A stretch of 64,000 nucleotides of DNA, taken from positions 1,364,001 to 1,428,000 of the forward strand of contig NZ_CP075339.1 of NCBI RefSeq assembly GCF_024399335.1, given 5' to 3'. Below, piece by piece: positions 8,421 through 18,306 of this stretch. Made by a program: the position numbers and the translations under genes. This DNA comes from Leucobacter aridicollis (GTDB lineage Bacteria > Actinomycetota > Actinomycetes > Actinomycetales > Microbacteriaceae). Within the stretch, counting starts at the first letter, position 1. The number at the start of each line of letters is the position of its first letter. Under the pieces are notes generated by a model. It was not told the origin of the DNA. It saw nothing but the letters and a program-made list of their open reading frames with translations, and did no database searches.

Positions 8421-9872
8421 ATGAGTTTTGACCTGCGAACTGTCACCCGGGTCGTCGGCGGCACATATGTCGACAATGGGATGAGCGACTACACGCCATG
8501 CGAGGGTCTCGCGCGGGTCGGCGAGTACGTTGTTGTGGCGAGTGCCGAACTCGCGACCCTCGTCACCGGAACCGTCGCTGAGCTCGACGCCAGGTTCGCG
8601 CAGGGAAGCGAGGCTGCGGCAGTGACCTCGCGTGCCGTGTTTGTGAGCCACGAAGACACGCCTCGCCTGCGAAAGGTGCTCGCTGCGCATGGCATGAGCG
8701 CCGTGCTCGGGGCATCCTCGTCTGGCGACGCATTGCACTACCGGCTCGCAGCGCTGCACGCCGACGATCTCGCCGCAACTGACCGACTCGTCGCGTCGGG
8801 AACACGCGTGCTCACGCAGGTCGCGAGACGGGGCGGCGCGACTGCGGTGATGGCTGAGCTCGCCCACAGGATCGACGGCTGGGCCGTGCTGCTCGACGCC
8901 CACGGTCAGCTCATCGCGAGCGCCGGTGCGGGGAGGCTCCACCTCGACGATGCGAAGGCCGTCGCGCTCGGACGGCCCGTGCGTGTGCGGCACCCGGGCC
9001 TCCAGACCCACCAGGTCGGATCGGATCTCGACTTCACCGGGTATCTCGTTGTCGCATCCAGGTCAAGCGCGACGAGCCGCATCCGCGACCTCGCCTCGCA
9101 GGCCGCCGCACTGTTTGACCTGGTGCTGCGTACCCGCGACCCCTCCGTCACCGAGCATCTCGGGCGAGAGGCGCTCCTCGAGATCTTGCACGCAGGGGGA
9201 AACCCTGCAACCCAGCTCCTGCGCAAGTGGGGAGTGCGTGAGATCGAGCTCACCGCGTTCGTACTCGGGACGCGAACGCGCACGGTCGACCTCGAACGGC
9301 TCGTCGAGCGTTGGCTCGACGAGCTCGGCGTTGAGCATATCTTCGTTGGCGACCCCGGCCTCGTGCGCGGATTCGTTGCGGAGCACCACGTCGGTGACCT
9401 TGTCGCGCTTGCTGACGGCTTCGAGCCGCTCGGCGCGACGTCGCTCCATCTCGGTGTCGGGGCTGCGGCCCCGATCGACGCCCTCGGCCGCAGCGCGGTG
9501 CAGGCGCGCCAGGCGTTCGACGCGGCGTTTGACGCGGGGATCGGGGCTCAACGCTACGCGGAGCTTCCGACAGTGGACTTCGTGCTTGACGTGATCTCCG
9601 AGGATCATCGCACACAGCTGGGCGGGGTGCTTGACGAGTTGCGGGATGCTCGGGGCGAGCATGGGGAACTGCTCGAGACGCTGCTCGTGTTCCTCTCGGA
9701 GAACGGTGCGCACCGCGCGAGCGCGGCACGCCTGGGGATTCACAGGCAGACGCTGGTGTCGAGAATTCACCGAGTGGAGGAGCTCACGGGCCTGTCGATG
9801 TCGCGACCAGACGACCGCGCGGCGGCCTGGCTTGCACTGCGGGCGCTCGGACACGAGGCGTTCACGCAATAG
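8421..9872 (+). CDS. PucR/CdaR family transcriptional regulator
   Basis: A 483-residue regulator. Residues from about 20 to 130 form a purine-catabolism-regulator-like sensor region, the middle resembles the GGDEF-like CdaR region, and the C-terminus carries the family helix-turn-helix (FLSENGAHRASAARLGIHRQ, then TLVSRIHRVEELTG). The ATG at 8421 was chosen because the protein then begins with the conserved sensor; the frame is open upstream without conservation. It is divergent from the alcohol dehydrogenase and permease genes and is the obvious local regulator. An inverted CCAAAA/TTTTGG repeat at 8371-8387 in the shared gap is a possible site. Confidence 0.88.
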   Translation: MSFDLRTVTRVVGGTYVDNGMSDYTPCEGLARVGEYVVVASAELATLVTGTVAELDARFAQGSEAAAVTSRAVFVSHEDTPRLRKVLAAHGMSAVLGASSSGDALHYRLAALHADDLAATDRLVASGTRVLTQVARRGGATAVMAELAHRIDGWAVLLDAHGQLIASAGAGRLHLDDAKAVALGRPVRVRHPGLQTHQVGSDLDFTGYLVVASRSSATSRIRDLASQAAALFDLVLRTRDPSVTEHLGREALLEILHAGGNPATQLLRKWGVREIELTAFVLGTRTRTVDLERLVERWLDELGVEHIFVGDPGLVRGFVAEHHVGDLVALADGFEPLGATSLHLGVGAAAPIDALGRSAVQARQAFDAAFDAGIGAQRYAELPTVDFVLDVISEDHRTQLGGVLDELRDARGEHGELLETLLVFLSENGAHRASAARLGIHRQTLVSRIHRVEELTGLSMSRPDDRAAAWLALRALGHEAFTQ

Positions 9873-9882
9873 AATCGTGCTC

Positions 9883-10842
9883 ATGCGACTCGGAGTCATC
9901 GACGTAGGTTCGAATACCGTTCATCTCCTCGTGGTTGACGCCCATCCTGGCGCGAGCCCGAACCCATACCACTCGCAGCGTTCGACGCTGCGGCTCATGC
10001 GCTACCTCGACGACGACGGTGCGATCACCGAAGAGGGTGTCACCCGGATCATCGCCGCGATCGCGGATGCAGTGAAGACCGTGCAGGAGATAGGCGTCGA
10101 CGATCTTCTCGCGACGGCGACCTCCGCGATCCGTGAGGCTGCCAACGGTGAGGAAGTGCTCGCGCGGATCGAGCGCGAGACCGGTCTGAAGCTTGACGTG
10201 CTGTCGGGCGAGGACGAGGCGCGGATCACGATGCTTGCGGTGCGCCGCTGGCTGGGCTGGTCGGCGGGGGAGATTCTGCTCTTCGATATCGGTGGAGGAT
10301 CGTTCGAGATCGCGCAGGGAGCAGACGAGTACCCCGACGTGCAGGTCTCCCTGCCACTCGGCGCTGGACGCTCGACGATCATGTACCTCCCAGAAGATCC
10401 ACCCACAGCCGAGGGCATCTCCAGGCTGCGCGCGCACGCTCGCGAGGAGTTCACGCGGGTGCGCAAGGAGATGTTCAAGGGCAGGCCGAAGCCGAAGCGT
10501 GTCGTCGGCACGTCGAAGACGATCCGGTCACTCGCGCGCCTCATCGGTGGGCCACCCGACCCAGCGACTGGCGACCTTGCTGAGCTGCACTACGCAGGTC
10601 TTCGGGAGTGGGAGCCGACGCTGCGCGACATGCCGGGCTCGGTTCGCGAGTACCTGCCTGGGATCACGCCCGAGCGCGGCTACCAGATCATGGCAGGCGC
10701 CGTGGTGCTGCGCACGGCAATGAAGGTGTTCGATGTCTCGACTCTCACGATCTCGCCGTGGGCGTTGCGCGAGGGCATCGTGCTGCGCTACATCGATGCG
10801 CTCGATGGCCGCGGAACGGATCCGGTCTCGGAGGACAACTAA
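9883..10842 (+). CDS. Ppx/GppA family exopolyphosphatase-type phosphatase, short form
   Basis: A 319-residue protein consisting only of the actin-like Ppx/GppA core, as in mycobacterial and corynebacterial Ppx proteins, unlike the roughly 500-residue E. coli enzymes. Phosphate-binding loop 1 is GVIDVGSNTVHLLV (residues 4-17). The acidic motif is SGEDEARI, and the second phosphate loop is LLFDIGGGSFEIA. It should hydrolyse polyphosphate or pppGpp. The ATG at 9883 lies 10 bp after the PucR stop, so read-through from that gene is likely although the functions look unrelated. Confidence 0.92.
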   Translation: MRLGVIDVGSNTVHLLVVDAHPGASPNPYHSQRSTLRLMRYLDDDGAITEEGVTRIIAAIADAVKTVQEIGVDDLLATATSAIREAANGEEVLARIERETGLKLDVLSGEDEARITMLAVRRWLGWSAGEILLFDIGGGSFEIAQGADEYPDVQVSLPLGAGRSTIMYLPEDPPTAEGISRLRAHAREEFTRVRKEMFKGRPKPKRVVGTSKTIRSLARLIGGPPDPATGDLAELHYAGLREWEPTLRDMPGSVREYLPGITPERGYQIMAGAVVLRTAMKVFDVSTLTISPWALREGIVLRYIDALDGRGTDPVSEDN

Positions 10843-10844
10843 CG

Positions 10845-10865
10845 CCCGAAAATCGGGTAGTTTTG
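10845..10865 (+). terminator. Weak terminator behind the Ppx/GppA gene
   Basis: A short CCCGA/TCGGG stem with a 3-nt loop is followed by TAGTTTT, immediately after the stop codon. The stem is only 5 bp, so termination is probably partial. Confidence 0.4.
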
Positions 10866-11013
10866 GCGGAAGGTACAAACGCTTAACGTAGCTTCCGTGG
10901 GGTTGATATCGAAAATGCAACCATTTCCACTCTCGCGGTGCGTCGAGGGGCGTCGTGCTGTAGGAATACACTAATGAATCTCATTCGCCCGCGGTAGGCG
11001 CGGGCGCTCATCC

Positions 11014-12132
11014 ATGGGGGTTAACCAATTGACCATCTCAACAACTAAGAAGATGCTCGGCCTCACCGCCGCGGCGGGCCTCGTGCTCGGCCTCTCGGCG
11101 TGTGGCCAGGCGCCCGAGGCTGGCGGCGAAAGCGGCGGCGCAGAGGCCGTTGCCGGCTTCAAGCCCTGCATGGTGTCTGACGAGGGCGGCTTCGACGACA
11201 AGTCGTTCAACCAGCTCGGCTACGAGGGGCTGACCAAGGCAGCCGAAGAGCTCGAGGTCGAGGCCGGCGAGACCGAGTCCAAGAGCGCGAGCGACTACGC
11301 ATCGAACCTCAGCGGCCTCGTCGACGCAGGGTGCACCTTCATTGTTTCGGTGGGCTTCATGCTCTCGGAGCCGACGGTGAACGCTGCAAAGGCGAACCCC
11401 GACGTGCAGTTCGCGATCATCGACGACTGGGCTGACAACGACTTCGACGGCGAGACTGATGCGCCGAACATCAAGCCCCTCGTGTTCGACACCGCACAGG
11501 CAGCCTTCCTCGGCGGCTACGCTGCGGCAGCTGTCTCGGAGACCGGCACCGTCGGCACCTTCGGCGGCGCAAAGATTCCGCCTGTCACCATCTTCATGGA
11601 CGGCTTCCAGGACGGCGTCGACTACTTCAACAAGGAGAACGGCAAGGACGTCAAGGTCATCGGCTGGGACGTCGCGAAGCAGGACGGCCAGTTCACCGGC
11701 GAGTTCGCAGCGAACGACACCGCGAAGCAGATGGCACAGGGCATCCTCGACCAGGGCGCAGACGTGCTCCTCCCCGTCGGCGGCCCGATCTACCAGTCGG
11801 CTGCTGAGGCGATCCGCGACTCCGGCGGGACCGCGAAGCTCGTCGGCGTTGACGCCGACGTGTACCAGACTGACCCGAAGGTGCAGGACATTCTCTTCAC
11901 CTCGATCATGAAGAGCATGGACATCGCTGTGTACGACGCCGTGATGGAGGCCGCTCAGGGCAAGTTCAGCGCCGAGCCGTTTGTTGGCGTACTCGAGAAC
12001 GACGGCGTGAGCCTCTCCGGGTTCAACGACTTCGCAGACAAGGTCCCCGCAGACCTGCAGAAGCAGCTCGACGAGATCAAGGCAGGCATCATCGACGGCT
12101 CGATCAAGGTTGAGTCACCCTCCTCGCCGTAA
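11014..12132 (+). CDS. BMP/PnrA family nucleoside-binding lipoprotein
   Basis: A 372-residue substrate-binding protein of an ABC importer. The signal peptide ends in the lipobox LSAC (LVLGLSACGQ), so it should be lipid-anchored outside the membrane. The mature protein has the basic membrane protein fold seen in PnrA: DEGGFDDKSFNQLGYEGL, the GxKIPP region and a DVLLPVGGPIY segment. The ATG at 11014 lacks a clear Shine-Dalgarno, whereas a TTG at 11029 has GGGGG eight bases upstream and may be the true start. It heads the nucleoside import and salvage operon, which explains its likely ligand. Confidence 0.93.
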   Translation: MGVNQLTISTTKKMLGLTAAAGLVLGLSACGQAPEAGGESGGAEAVAGFKPCMVSDEGGFDDKSFNQLGYEGLTKAAEELEVEAGETESKSASDYASNLSGLVDAGCTFIVSVGFMLSEPTVNAAKANPDVQFAIIDDWADNDFDGETDAPNIKPLVFDTAQAAFLGGYAAAAVSETGTVGTFGGAKIPPVTIFMDGFQDGVDYFNKENGKDVKVIGWDVAKQDGQFTGEFAANDTAKQMAQGILDQGADVLLPVGGPIYQSAAEAIRDSGGTAKLVGVDADVYQTDPKVQDILFTSIMKSMDIAVYDAVMEAAQGKFSAEPFVGVLENDGVSLSGFNDFADKVPADLQKQLDEIKAGIIDGSIKVESPSSP

Positions 12133-12140
12133 GGCACTCT

Positions 12141-12187
12141 GATGGCGGGCCGGCGGGCGATCCTTGATCGCTCACCGGCCCGCCATC
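12141..12187 (+). terminator. Intercistronic stem-loop behind the lipoprotein gene
   Basis: A perfect 13-bp outer stem (GATGGCGGGCCGG with its complement) encloses a second 6-bp GCGATC/GATCGC stem. There is no T-run. It lies between the binding-protein gene and its ATPase gene, where such structures usually stabilise the upstream message or attenuate downstream transcription, giving more binding protein than transporter. Confidence 0.65.
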
Positions 12188-12252
12188 GTGGATTCACCAG
12201 GGGTTGTGCCACTGCACTACCCCAGAGAAACGAACTTGGATAGATTTACGGC

Positions 12253-13767
12253 ATGACGCTCGAACTGCGCGGGATCACGAAGCGATTCGGATCATTCACC
12301 GCGAACGACCGCATCTCAATCGAGGTGCGACCCGGAGAAATTCACGCCCTGCTGGGTGAGAACGGCGCCGGCAAGTCCACACTGATGAACGTGCTCTACG
12401 GGCTCTACCAGCCCGACGAAGGTGAGATCGTCGTCGACGGCGAGGTGCAGCACTTCAAGGGACCGGGTGACGCTATGGCCGCAGGCATCGGCATGGTGCA
12501 TCAGCACTTCATGCTCGTGCCCGTGTTCACCGTCGCCGAGAACGTCATGCTCGGACACGAGAGCACGAAGTTTGCTGGCGCACTCGACCTCACGAGCGCA
12601 CGCGCCCACGTGCGCGAGGTCGCAGATCGCTTCGGCTTCGAGGTCGATCCCGACGCAGTCGTCGAAGATCTCCCCGTCGGCGTGCAGCAGCGCGTCGAGA
12701 TCATCAAGGCGCTGTCGCGCGACGCGAAGGTGCTCGTGTTCGACGAGCCGACAGCCGTGCTCACGCCGCAGGAGACCGACGAGCTCATGCAGATCATGCG
12801 ACAGCTGCGCAGCGAGGGCACGGCAATTGTCTTCATCACCCATAAACTCCGCGAGGTCCGTGAGGTCGCCGACCGCATCACAGTCATTCGCCACGGCAAG
12901 GTCGTCGCGGAGGCGTCGCCCGAGTCTTCGACGAACGAGCTCGCCTCGCTGATGGTTGGCCGCGCTGTCGAACTCACCGTCCAGAAGGACGCCCCGAAGC
13001 TCGGCGACGGCGGACTACGGCTCTCCGATGTCACGATCGCCGACAGCACAGGCCACATCGTCGTGGACCGAGTGAACCTCGAGGTTCGCCCCGGCGAGAT
13101 CCTCGCGATCGCCGGCGTGCAGGGTAATGGCCAGACCGAACTCACCGAGTCGCTGGTGGGCCTGCAGCAGCTCACGTCAGGGGACATCACCCTCAACGGG
13201 AAGTCGATCGTCGGCAAACCCGTAAAGCAGATCATCGACGACGGTGTCGGATTCGTGCCCGAGGACCGCATCGAGGACGGCCTCGTCGGCACCTTCTCGG
13301 TCGCGGAGAACCTGATGCTGAACCGTACGAGCGACCCCGAGTTCGTAAAGGCCGGAACGGTCAGGCGCGGCGTTCTCACAGACTTCGCCGAGGCGAAAAT
13401 CGCCGAATACGACATTCGCACGCAGGGCCCCAGCTCTCCGGCCGGAAGCCTCTCCGGCGGCAACCAGCAGAAGGTCGTGATCGCCCGCGAGCTCAGCCGG
13501 CCGCTGAACCTGCTCGTCGCTTCGCAGCCGACGCGCGGCGTCGACGTCGGCTCGATCGAGTTCATCCACACCCGGATCGTTGAGGCGCGCGACGCAGGCG
13601 TCCCCGTCGTGCTCGTCTCAACCGAGCTCGACGAGGTCTCCGCCCTCGCAGACCGCATCGCCGTGATGTACAAGGGAGCGATCATCGGCATCGTTCCAGG
13701 AAACGCTTCGCGCGAAACCCTCGGCCTCATGATGGCCGGCGAAACCCCCGAAGGAGTCGCGGCGTGA
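12253..13767 (+). CDS. Nucleoside ABC importer, double-NBD ATP-binding protein
   Basis: A 504-residue ATPase with two fused nucleotide-binding domains, as in sugar and nucleoside importers. NBD1 has a canonical Walker A, GENGAGKSTLMN. NBD2 has the loop typical of this family, GVQGNGQTEL, which lacks the usual Lys, and LVASQPTRGVDVG in place of a standard Walker B; its signature LSGGNQQ is intact. This pattern is normal for the family and is not decay. The ATG lies 120 bp after the lipoprotein gene, behind a strong stem-loop. The stop overlaps the next start by 4 bp. Confidence 0.94.
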   Translation: MTLELRGITKRFGSFTANDRISIEVRPGEIHALLGENGAGKSTLMNVLYGLYQPDEGEIVVDGEVQHFKGPGDAMAAGIGMVHQHFMLVPVFTVAENVMLGHESTKFAGALDLTSARAHVREVADRFGFEVDPDAVVEDLPVGVQQRVEIIKALSRDAKVLVFDEPTAVLTPQETDELMQIMRQLRSEGTAIVFITHKLREVREVADRITVIRHGKVVAEASPESSTNELASLMVGRAVELTVQKDAPKLGDGGLRLSDVTIADSTGHIVVDRVNLEVRPGEILAIAGVQGNGQTELTESLVGLQQLTSGDITLNGKSIVGKPVKQIIDDGVGFVPEDRIEDGLVGTFSVAENLMLNRTSDPEFVKAGTVRRGVLTDFAEAKIAEYDIRTQGPSSPAGSLSGGNQQKVVIARELSRPLNLLVASQPTRGVDVGSIEFIHTRIVEARDAGVPVVLVSTELDEVSALADRIAVMYKGAIIGIVPGNASRETLGLMMAGETPEGVAA

Positions 13768-15020
13768 GCGCACCGACAATTGACACGAACGGGCAGCCCG
13801 CAGGGGCGAAGCCCGAGACGGCGGAACGCCCGCCGCAGAACAAACTCATCAGCGAGCTGCTGTCGAGCTCGGTCACGACGACCGTGCTCGCGATCGTTCT
13901 GTCGATGCTCATCGGCGGCCTGCTCATTGCGTTCACCGACCCGAAAGTGATTGAAGCCTCAGGGTACTTCTTCCAGCGTCCGGCTGACACCTTCGTGGCG
14001 ATCTGGGATGCGATCGCAGGCGGCTACGCCGCGCTCTTCCGCGGCTCGATCTTCAACTACGAGGCGCCGAGCTTTCTGCGCGCGATCAAGCCGCTGTCTG
14101 ACACTCTGAACTTCGCCACGCCGCTCATCATGGCTGGCCTTGGCGTCGGCCTCGCATTCCGCGTCGGCCTCTTCAACATTGGTGGCCGCGGCCAGATGCT
14201 CATGGGCGCGGCGGCCTCAGGCTTTGTGATGTTCGGCATGGACCTGCCGTTCTGGCTGCACCTGCCGCTCGTCGTCGTCGCAGGCATCGCGGGCGGCGTC
14301 ATCTGGGGCGGTATCGTCGGGTTCTTGAAGGCCCGCACCGGCGCGCACGAGGTAATCCTGACGATCATGCTGAACTTCGTCGCGTTCTACTTCATCGCGT
14401 GGCTGCTGTCGACGCCCGGCCTCCTGATGCGCCCCGGCGGCAACCAGCCGATCTCGCCGGTCACCCCAGAGAGTGCGAAGTTCCCGCTGCTGTTCGGTGC
14501 ACCGCTCACCACCCACTGGGGCTTCATCGTCGCGCTGCTCGCGGCGGGCTTCGTCTGGTGGCTGATGGAGCGCTCGTCGCTCGGCTTCCGCATGCGCGCC
14601 GTTGGCGAGAACCCGCACGCGGCCCGCGCCTCTGGCATCAAGGTTGAGCGGATCATTTTCTACGCGATGGCGATTGCGGGCGGCCTCGCAGGTCTCGCCG
14701 GCGCGAACCAGATCGCCGGCACCATCACCACCGGCTTCGGCAGCCACATCGACGCGGGCATCGGCTTTGACGCGATCACTGTCGCGCTGCTCGGCCGATC
14801 GCGCGCGTGGGGCGTCGTCTGGGCGGGCCTCCTGTTTGGCGCGCTGAAGGCAGGCAGCTTCACGATGCAGATTACCGAGAAGATTCCCGTCGATATCGTG
14901 CTCGTCGTGCAGGCGCTCATCGTGCTCTTCATTGCGGCACCGCCGCTCGTGCGCACGGTCTTTGGCCTCAAGCGCTTTGACCGAGTGCACGCACTCCAGC
15001 AGAAGGGAGCGTCGGCATGA
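13764..15020 (+). CDS. Nucleoside ABC importer permease, subunit 1
   Basis: A 418-residue membrane protein of the branched-chain amino acid/nucleoside permease family. After a polar N-terminus of about 40 residues there are about 9 to 10 hydrophobic segments, with the family stretch GLGVGLAFRVGLFNIGGRGQ near residue 135 and the coupling region GFRMRAVGENPHAARASGIK. The GTG start overlaps the ATPase stop by 4 bp, and the stop overlaps the second permease start, so the three are translationally coupled. Confidence 0.93.
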   Translation: MSAPTIDTNGQPAGAKPETAERPPQNKLISELLSSSVTTTVLAIVLSMLIGGLLIAFTDPKVIEASGYFFQRPADTFVAIWDAIAGGYAALFRGSIFNYEAPSFLRAIKPLSDTLNFATPLIMAGLGVGLAFRVGLFNIGGRGQMLMGAAASGFVMFGMDLPFWLHLPLVVVAGIAGGVIWGGIVGFLKARTGAHEVILTIMLNFVAFYFIAWLLSTPGLLMRPGGNQPISPVTPESAKFPLLFGAPLTTHWGFIVALLAAGFVWWLMERSSLGFRMRAVGENPHAARASGIKVERIIFYAMAIAGGLAGLAGANQIAGTITTGFGSHIDAGIGFDAITVALLGRSRAWGVVWAGLLFGALKAGSFTMQITEKIPVDIVLVVQALIVLFIAAPPLVRTVFGLKRFDRVHALQQKGASA

Positions 15021-16306
15021 GCGCGGTCCACGAACTCACAGGCACCCAGGTCGTCGTCGACGGCGCTGGCGTCGTCCGCACCCGCAGCCTGAAGGCGCCG
15101 ATCGCGTTCGCGGTCGTCGCGGCGATCGGTCTCCTGCTCGCCTTCCCAGGCTCGCGCGCGGGGGAGAGCACGTTCCGTCTTTCCGACCGGACCCAGTCCA
15201 TGCAGCTGCCCGACGTCGCGCTGCCGACCGCAGGCACCGTTATCGCGTGTGCGCTGATCCTGACCGCGATGGCGGCGCTGACGTTCGTCTTCGCAGCCCA
15301 GTACAAGCGCATCCCGCTGTGGTTCACCGTGATCTTCGCGATCATCGGCATCTTCCTGTTCCTCACCTGGTCGGCCGCCGGTGGCATTGTCCCAGTGACG
15401 GGCCTGCTCTTCGGTGCGCTGTCGCTGTCGGTGCCGCTCATCTTTGGTGCCCTCGGCGGAGTCATCGGTGAGCGCGCGGGCGTCGTCAACGTCGCGATCG
15501 AGGCGCAGTTCCTGTTCGCCGCGTTCACGAGCGCGCTCATCGCCTCGATCACCGGATCCTACGTCGCGGGCCTCATCGGCGCGCTCGTTGCGGGCGCCCT
15601 GGTTGCCGCGATCCTCGCCGTATTCTCGATCACGTATGTCGTCACCCAGGTGATCGTCGGCGTCGTGCTCAACGTGCTCATCACTGGCCTCACGAGCTTC
15701 CTGCACGGAGCCCTCCTGCAGCCGAACGCTGCGACACTGAACTCGCCGCCGCGCTTTCCGCGGTGGGCGATCCCGGGGCTCAGCGAGATCCCGATCGTGG
15801 GACCCGTGCTCTTCAACCAGACCCTCATCGTCTACCTTGCCTACATCATCGTGCCGCTCGTCACGTGGGCGCTGTACCGCAGCCGCTGGGGGCTCCGCCT
15901 CCGTGCAGTCGGCGAGCACCCGCAGGCCGCTGACACCGTGGGCATCAAGGTGAACCCGACACGGTTCTGGAACCTGCTGCTCGCTGGCGCGATTGCCGGC
16001 ATCGGCGGCGCCTACTTTACGCTCGGCTCCGTTGGCGCGTTCGACAAGGAGATGGCGGGTGGCCTCGGCTTCATCGCCCTCGCAGCAGTCATCTTTGGCG
16101 GCTGGGATCCGTGGCGGGCGACGCTCGCAGCACTGCTCTTCGGGTTCACGAAGAACCTCGAGACGCTGCTGAACAACCTCGGCTCGCCAATCCCGTCCGA
16201 GTTCATGTCGATGCTGCCGTACGTCGTGACGATCCTCGCCGTCGTTGGCTTCTCGGGTAAGTCCCGTGCGCCAGCCGCGAGCGGCAAGCCCTACGTGAAG
16301 GGATAA
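15017..16306 (+). CDS. Nucleoside ABC importer permease, subunit 2
   Basis: A 429-residue membrane protein paralogous to subunit 1. It shows GGVIGERAGVVNVAIEAQFL in the core and the cytoplasmic coupling loop WGLRLRAVGEHPQAADTVGI, with about 10 membrane segments. Together with subunit 1 it should form the translocation path for nucleosides delivered by the lipoprotein. The ATG overlaps the subunit 1 stop by 4 bp; the cytidine deaminase gene follows after 5 bp. Confidence 0.93.
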   Translation: MSAVHELTGTQVVVDGAGVVRTRSLKAPIAFAVVAAIGLLLAFPGSRAGESTFRLSDRTQSMQLPDVALPTAGTVIACALILTAMAALTFVFAAQYKRIPLWFTVIFAIIGIFLFLTWSAAGGIVPVTGLLFGALSLSVPLIFGALGGVIGERAGVVNVAIEAQFLFAAFTSALIASITGSYVAGLIGALVAGALVAAILAVFSITYVVTQVIVGVVLNVLITGLTSFLHGALLQPNAATLNSPPRFPRWAIPGLSEIPIVGPVLFNQTLIVYLAYIIVPLVTWALYRSRWGLRLRAVGEHPQAADTVGIKVNPTRFWNLLLAGAIAGIGGAYFTLGSVGAFDKEMAGGLGFIALAAVIFGGWDPWRATLAALLFGFTKNLETLLNNLGSPIPSEFMSMLPYVVTILAVVGFSGKSRAPAASGKPYVKG

Positions 16307-16311
16307 CGGCC

Positions 16312-16731
16312 GTGACAATTGACGACCACGGCGTCGACTGGGCGGGGCTCCGTGCCGCCGCGGTCGCGGCGCTTGATCACGCCTACGTGCCCTACTCGAA
16401 GTACCCAGTGGGAGCGGCTGCGCTCACAGACTCGGGCAGGATCGTCTCGGGGTGCAACGTGGAGAACGCGTCGTACGGGCTGACGCTCTGTGCCGAGTGT
16501 GCGCTCGTCGGCGACCTGCACATGGGCGGCGGCGGCAAGCTCGTCGCATTCGTGTGCGTGAACCGGGCCGAGGAGACGATTATGCCGTGCGGGCGCTGTC
16601 GGCAGCTCCTGTACGAACACTCAGCCGAAGGCATGCTGCTCGAGACCGTGTCGGGCATCCGCACGATCGACGAAGTGCTGCCCGACGCGTTCGGTCCGCG
16701 CGACCTCGAACGCGTCGCTGAGTCGACCTAA
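16312..16731 (+). CDS. cdd: Cytidine deaminase
   Basis: A 139-residue homotetrameric-type cytidine deaminase that converts cytidine and deoxycytidine to uridine and deoxyuridine. The zinc and catalytic residues are in LCAECA (first Cys ligand and the proton-shuttling Glu) and in PCGRCRQ (two Cys ligands), the Cys-only arrangement of the short bacterial enzymes. The substrate-binding segment NVENASYGLT is present. The GTG start is 5 bp after the second permease, which ties import directly to salvage. Confidence 0.95.
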   Translation: MTIDDHGVDWAGLRAAAVAALDHAYVPYSKYPVGAAALTDSGRIVSGCNVENASYGLTLCAECALVGDLHMGGGGKLVAFVCVNRAEETIMPCGRCRQLLYEHSAEGMLLETVSGIRTIDEVLPDAFGPRDLERVAEST

Positions 16732-16756
16732 CCTAGCCCCTTCGAAAGGAACCACC

Positions 16757-18061
<1,305 letters not shown>

Positions 18062-18071
18062 GGCACGGCGC

Positions 18072-18103
18072 GCCCGGCGGCCGCTCGTCGCCGGGCCGGT
18101 TTT
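18072..18103 (+). terminator. Terminator of the nucleoside operon
   Basis: An 8-bp GCCCGGCG/CGCCGGGC stem with a 9-nt loop, followed by CGGTTTT, 10 bp after the thymidine phosphorylase stop. It has the form of a rho-independent terminator. Confidence 0.75.
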
Positions 18104-18172
18104 GAGTTCCGTGGGGAAACCGGGTAAAGTAATCTCTTGGTGCGGCGCTCGGAAGAGTCGCCACAGCCACAG

Positions 18173-18247
18173 TGGGATATGGTGTAATTGGCAACACTAC
18201 GGTTTCTGGTACCGTCATTCTAGGTTCGAGTCCTGGTATCCCAGCCA
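18173..18247 (+). tRNA. tRNA-Gln (anticodon CTG)
   Basis: The acceptor stem pairs TGGGATA (18173-18179) with TATCCCA (18237-18243), the discriminator is G, and CCA is encoded at 18245-18247. The anticodon arm is ACGGT/ACCGT around TTCTGGT, giving anticodon CTG at 18206-18208, which reads CAG. The T arm with GGTTCGAGTCC is standard. It stands alone between two terminators. Confidence 0.95.
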
Positions 18248-18250
18248 CAG

Positions 18251-18276
18251 AAAAGCCCCGGTTTTCCGGGGCTTTT
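18251..18276 (+). terminator. Terminator behind tRNA-Gln
   Basis: AAAAGCCCCGG, four T, then CCGGGGCTTTT: an 11-bp stem ending in a T-run, directly behind the tRNA. Being symmetric, it can also stop transcription arriving from the minus-strand ABC operon. Confidence 0.92.
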
Positions 18277-18306
18277 CGCGTTAAGTCGGGTCGTGTTGGC
18301 TGCTCA

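Noticed and set aside
12253..13767. Apparent loss of Walker A Lys in NBD2 of the nucleoside ATPase
   Set aside because: GVQGNGQTEL and ASQPTRGVDVG are the normal form in this importer family, not degeneration.
14660..16318. 552-codon open frame on the minus strand
   Set aside because: It runs antisense to the second nucleoside permease and part of the first, is full of charged residues without any domain, and arises from high-GC codon use.
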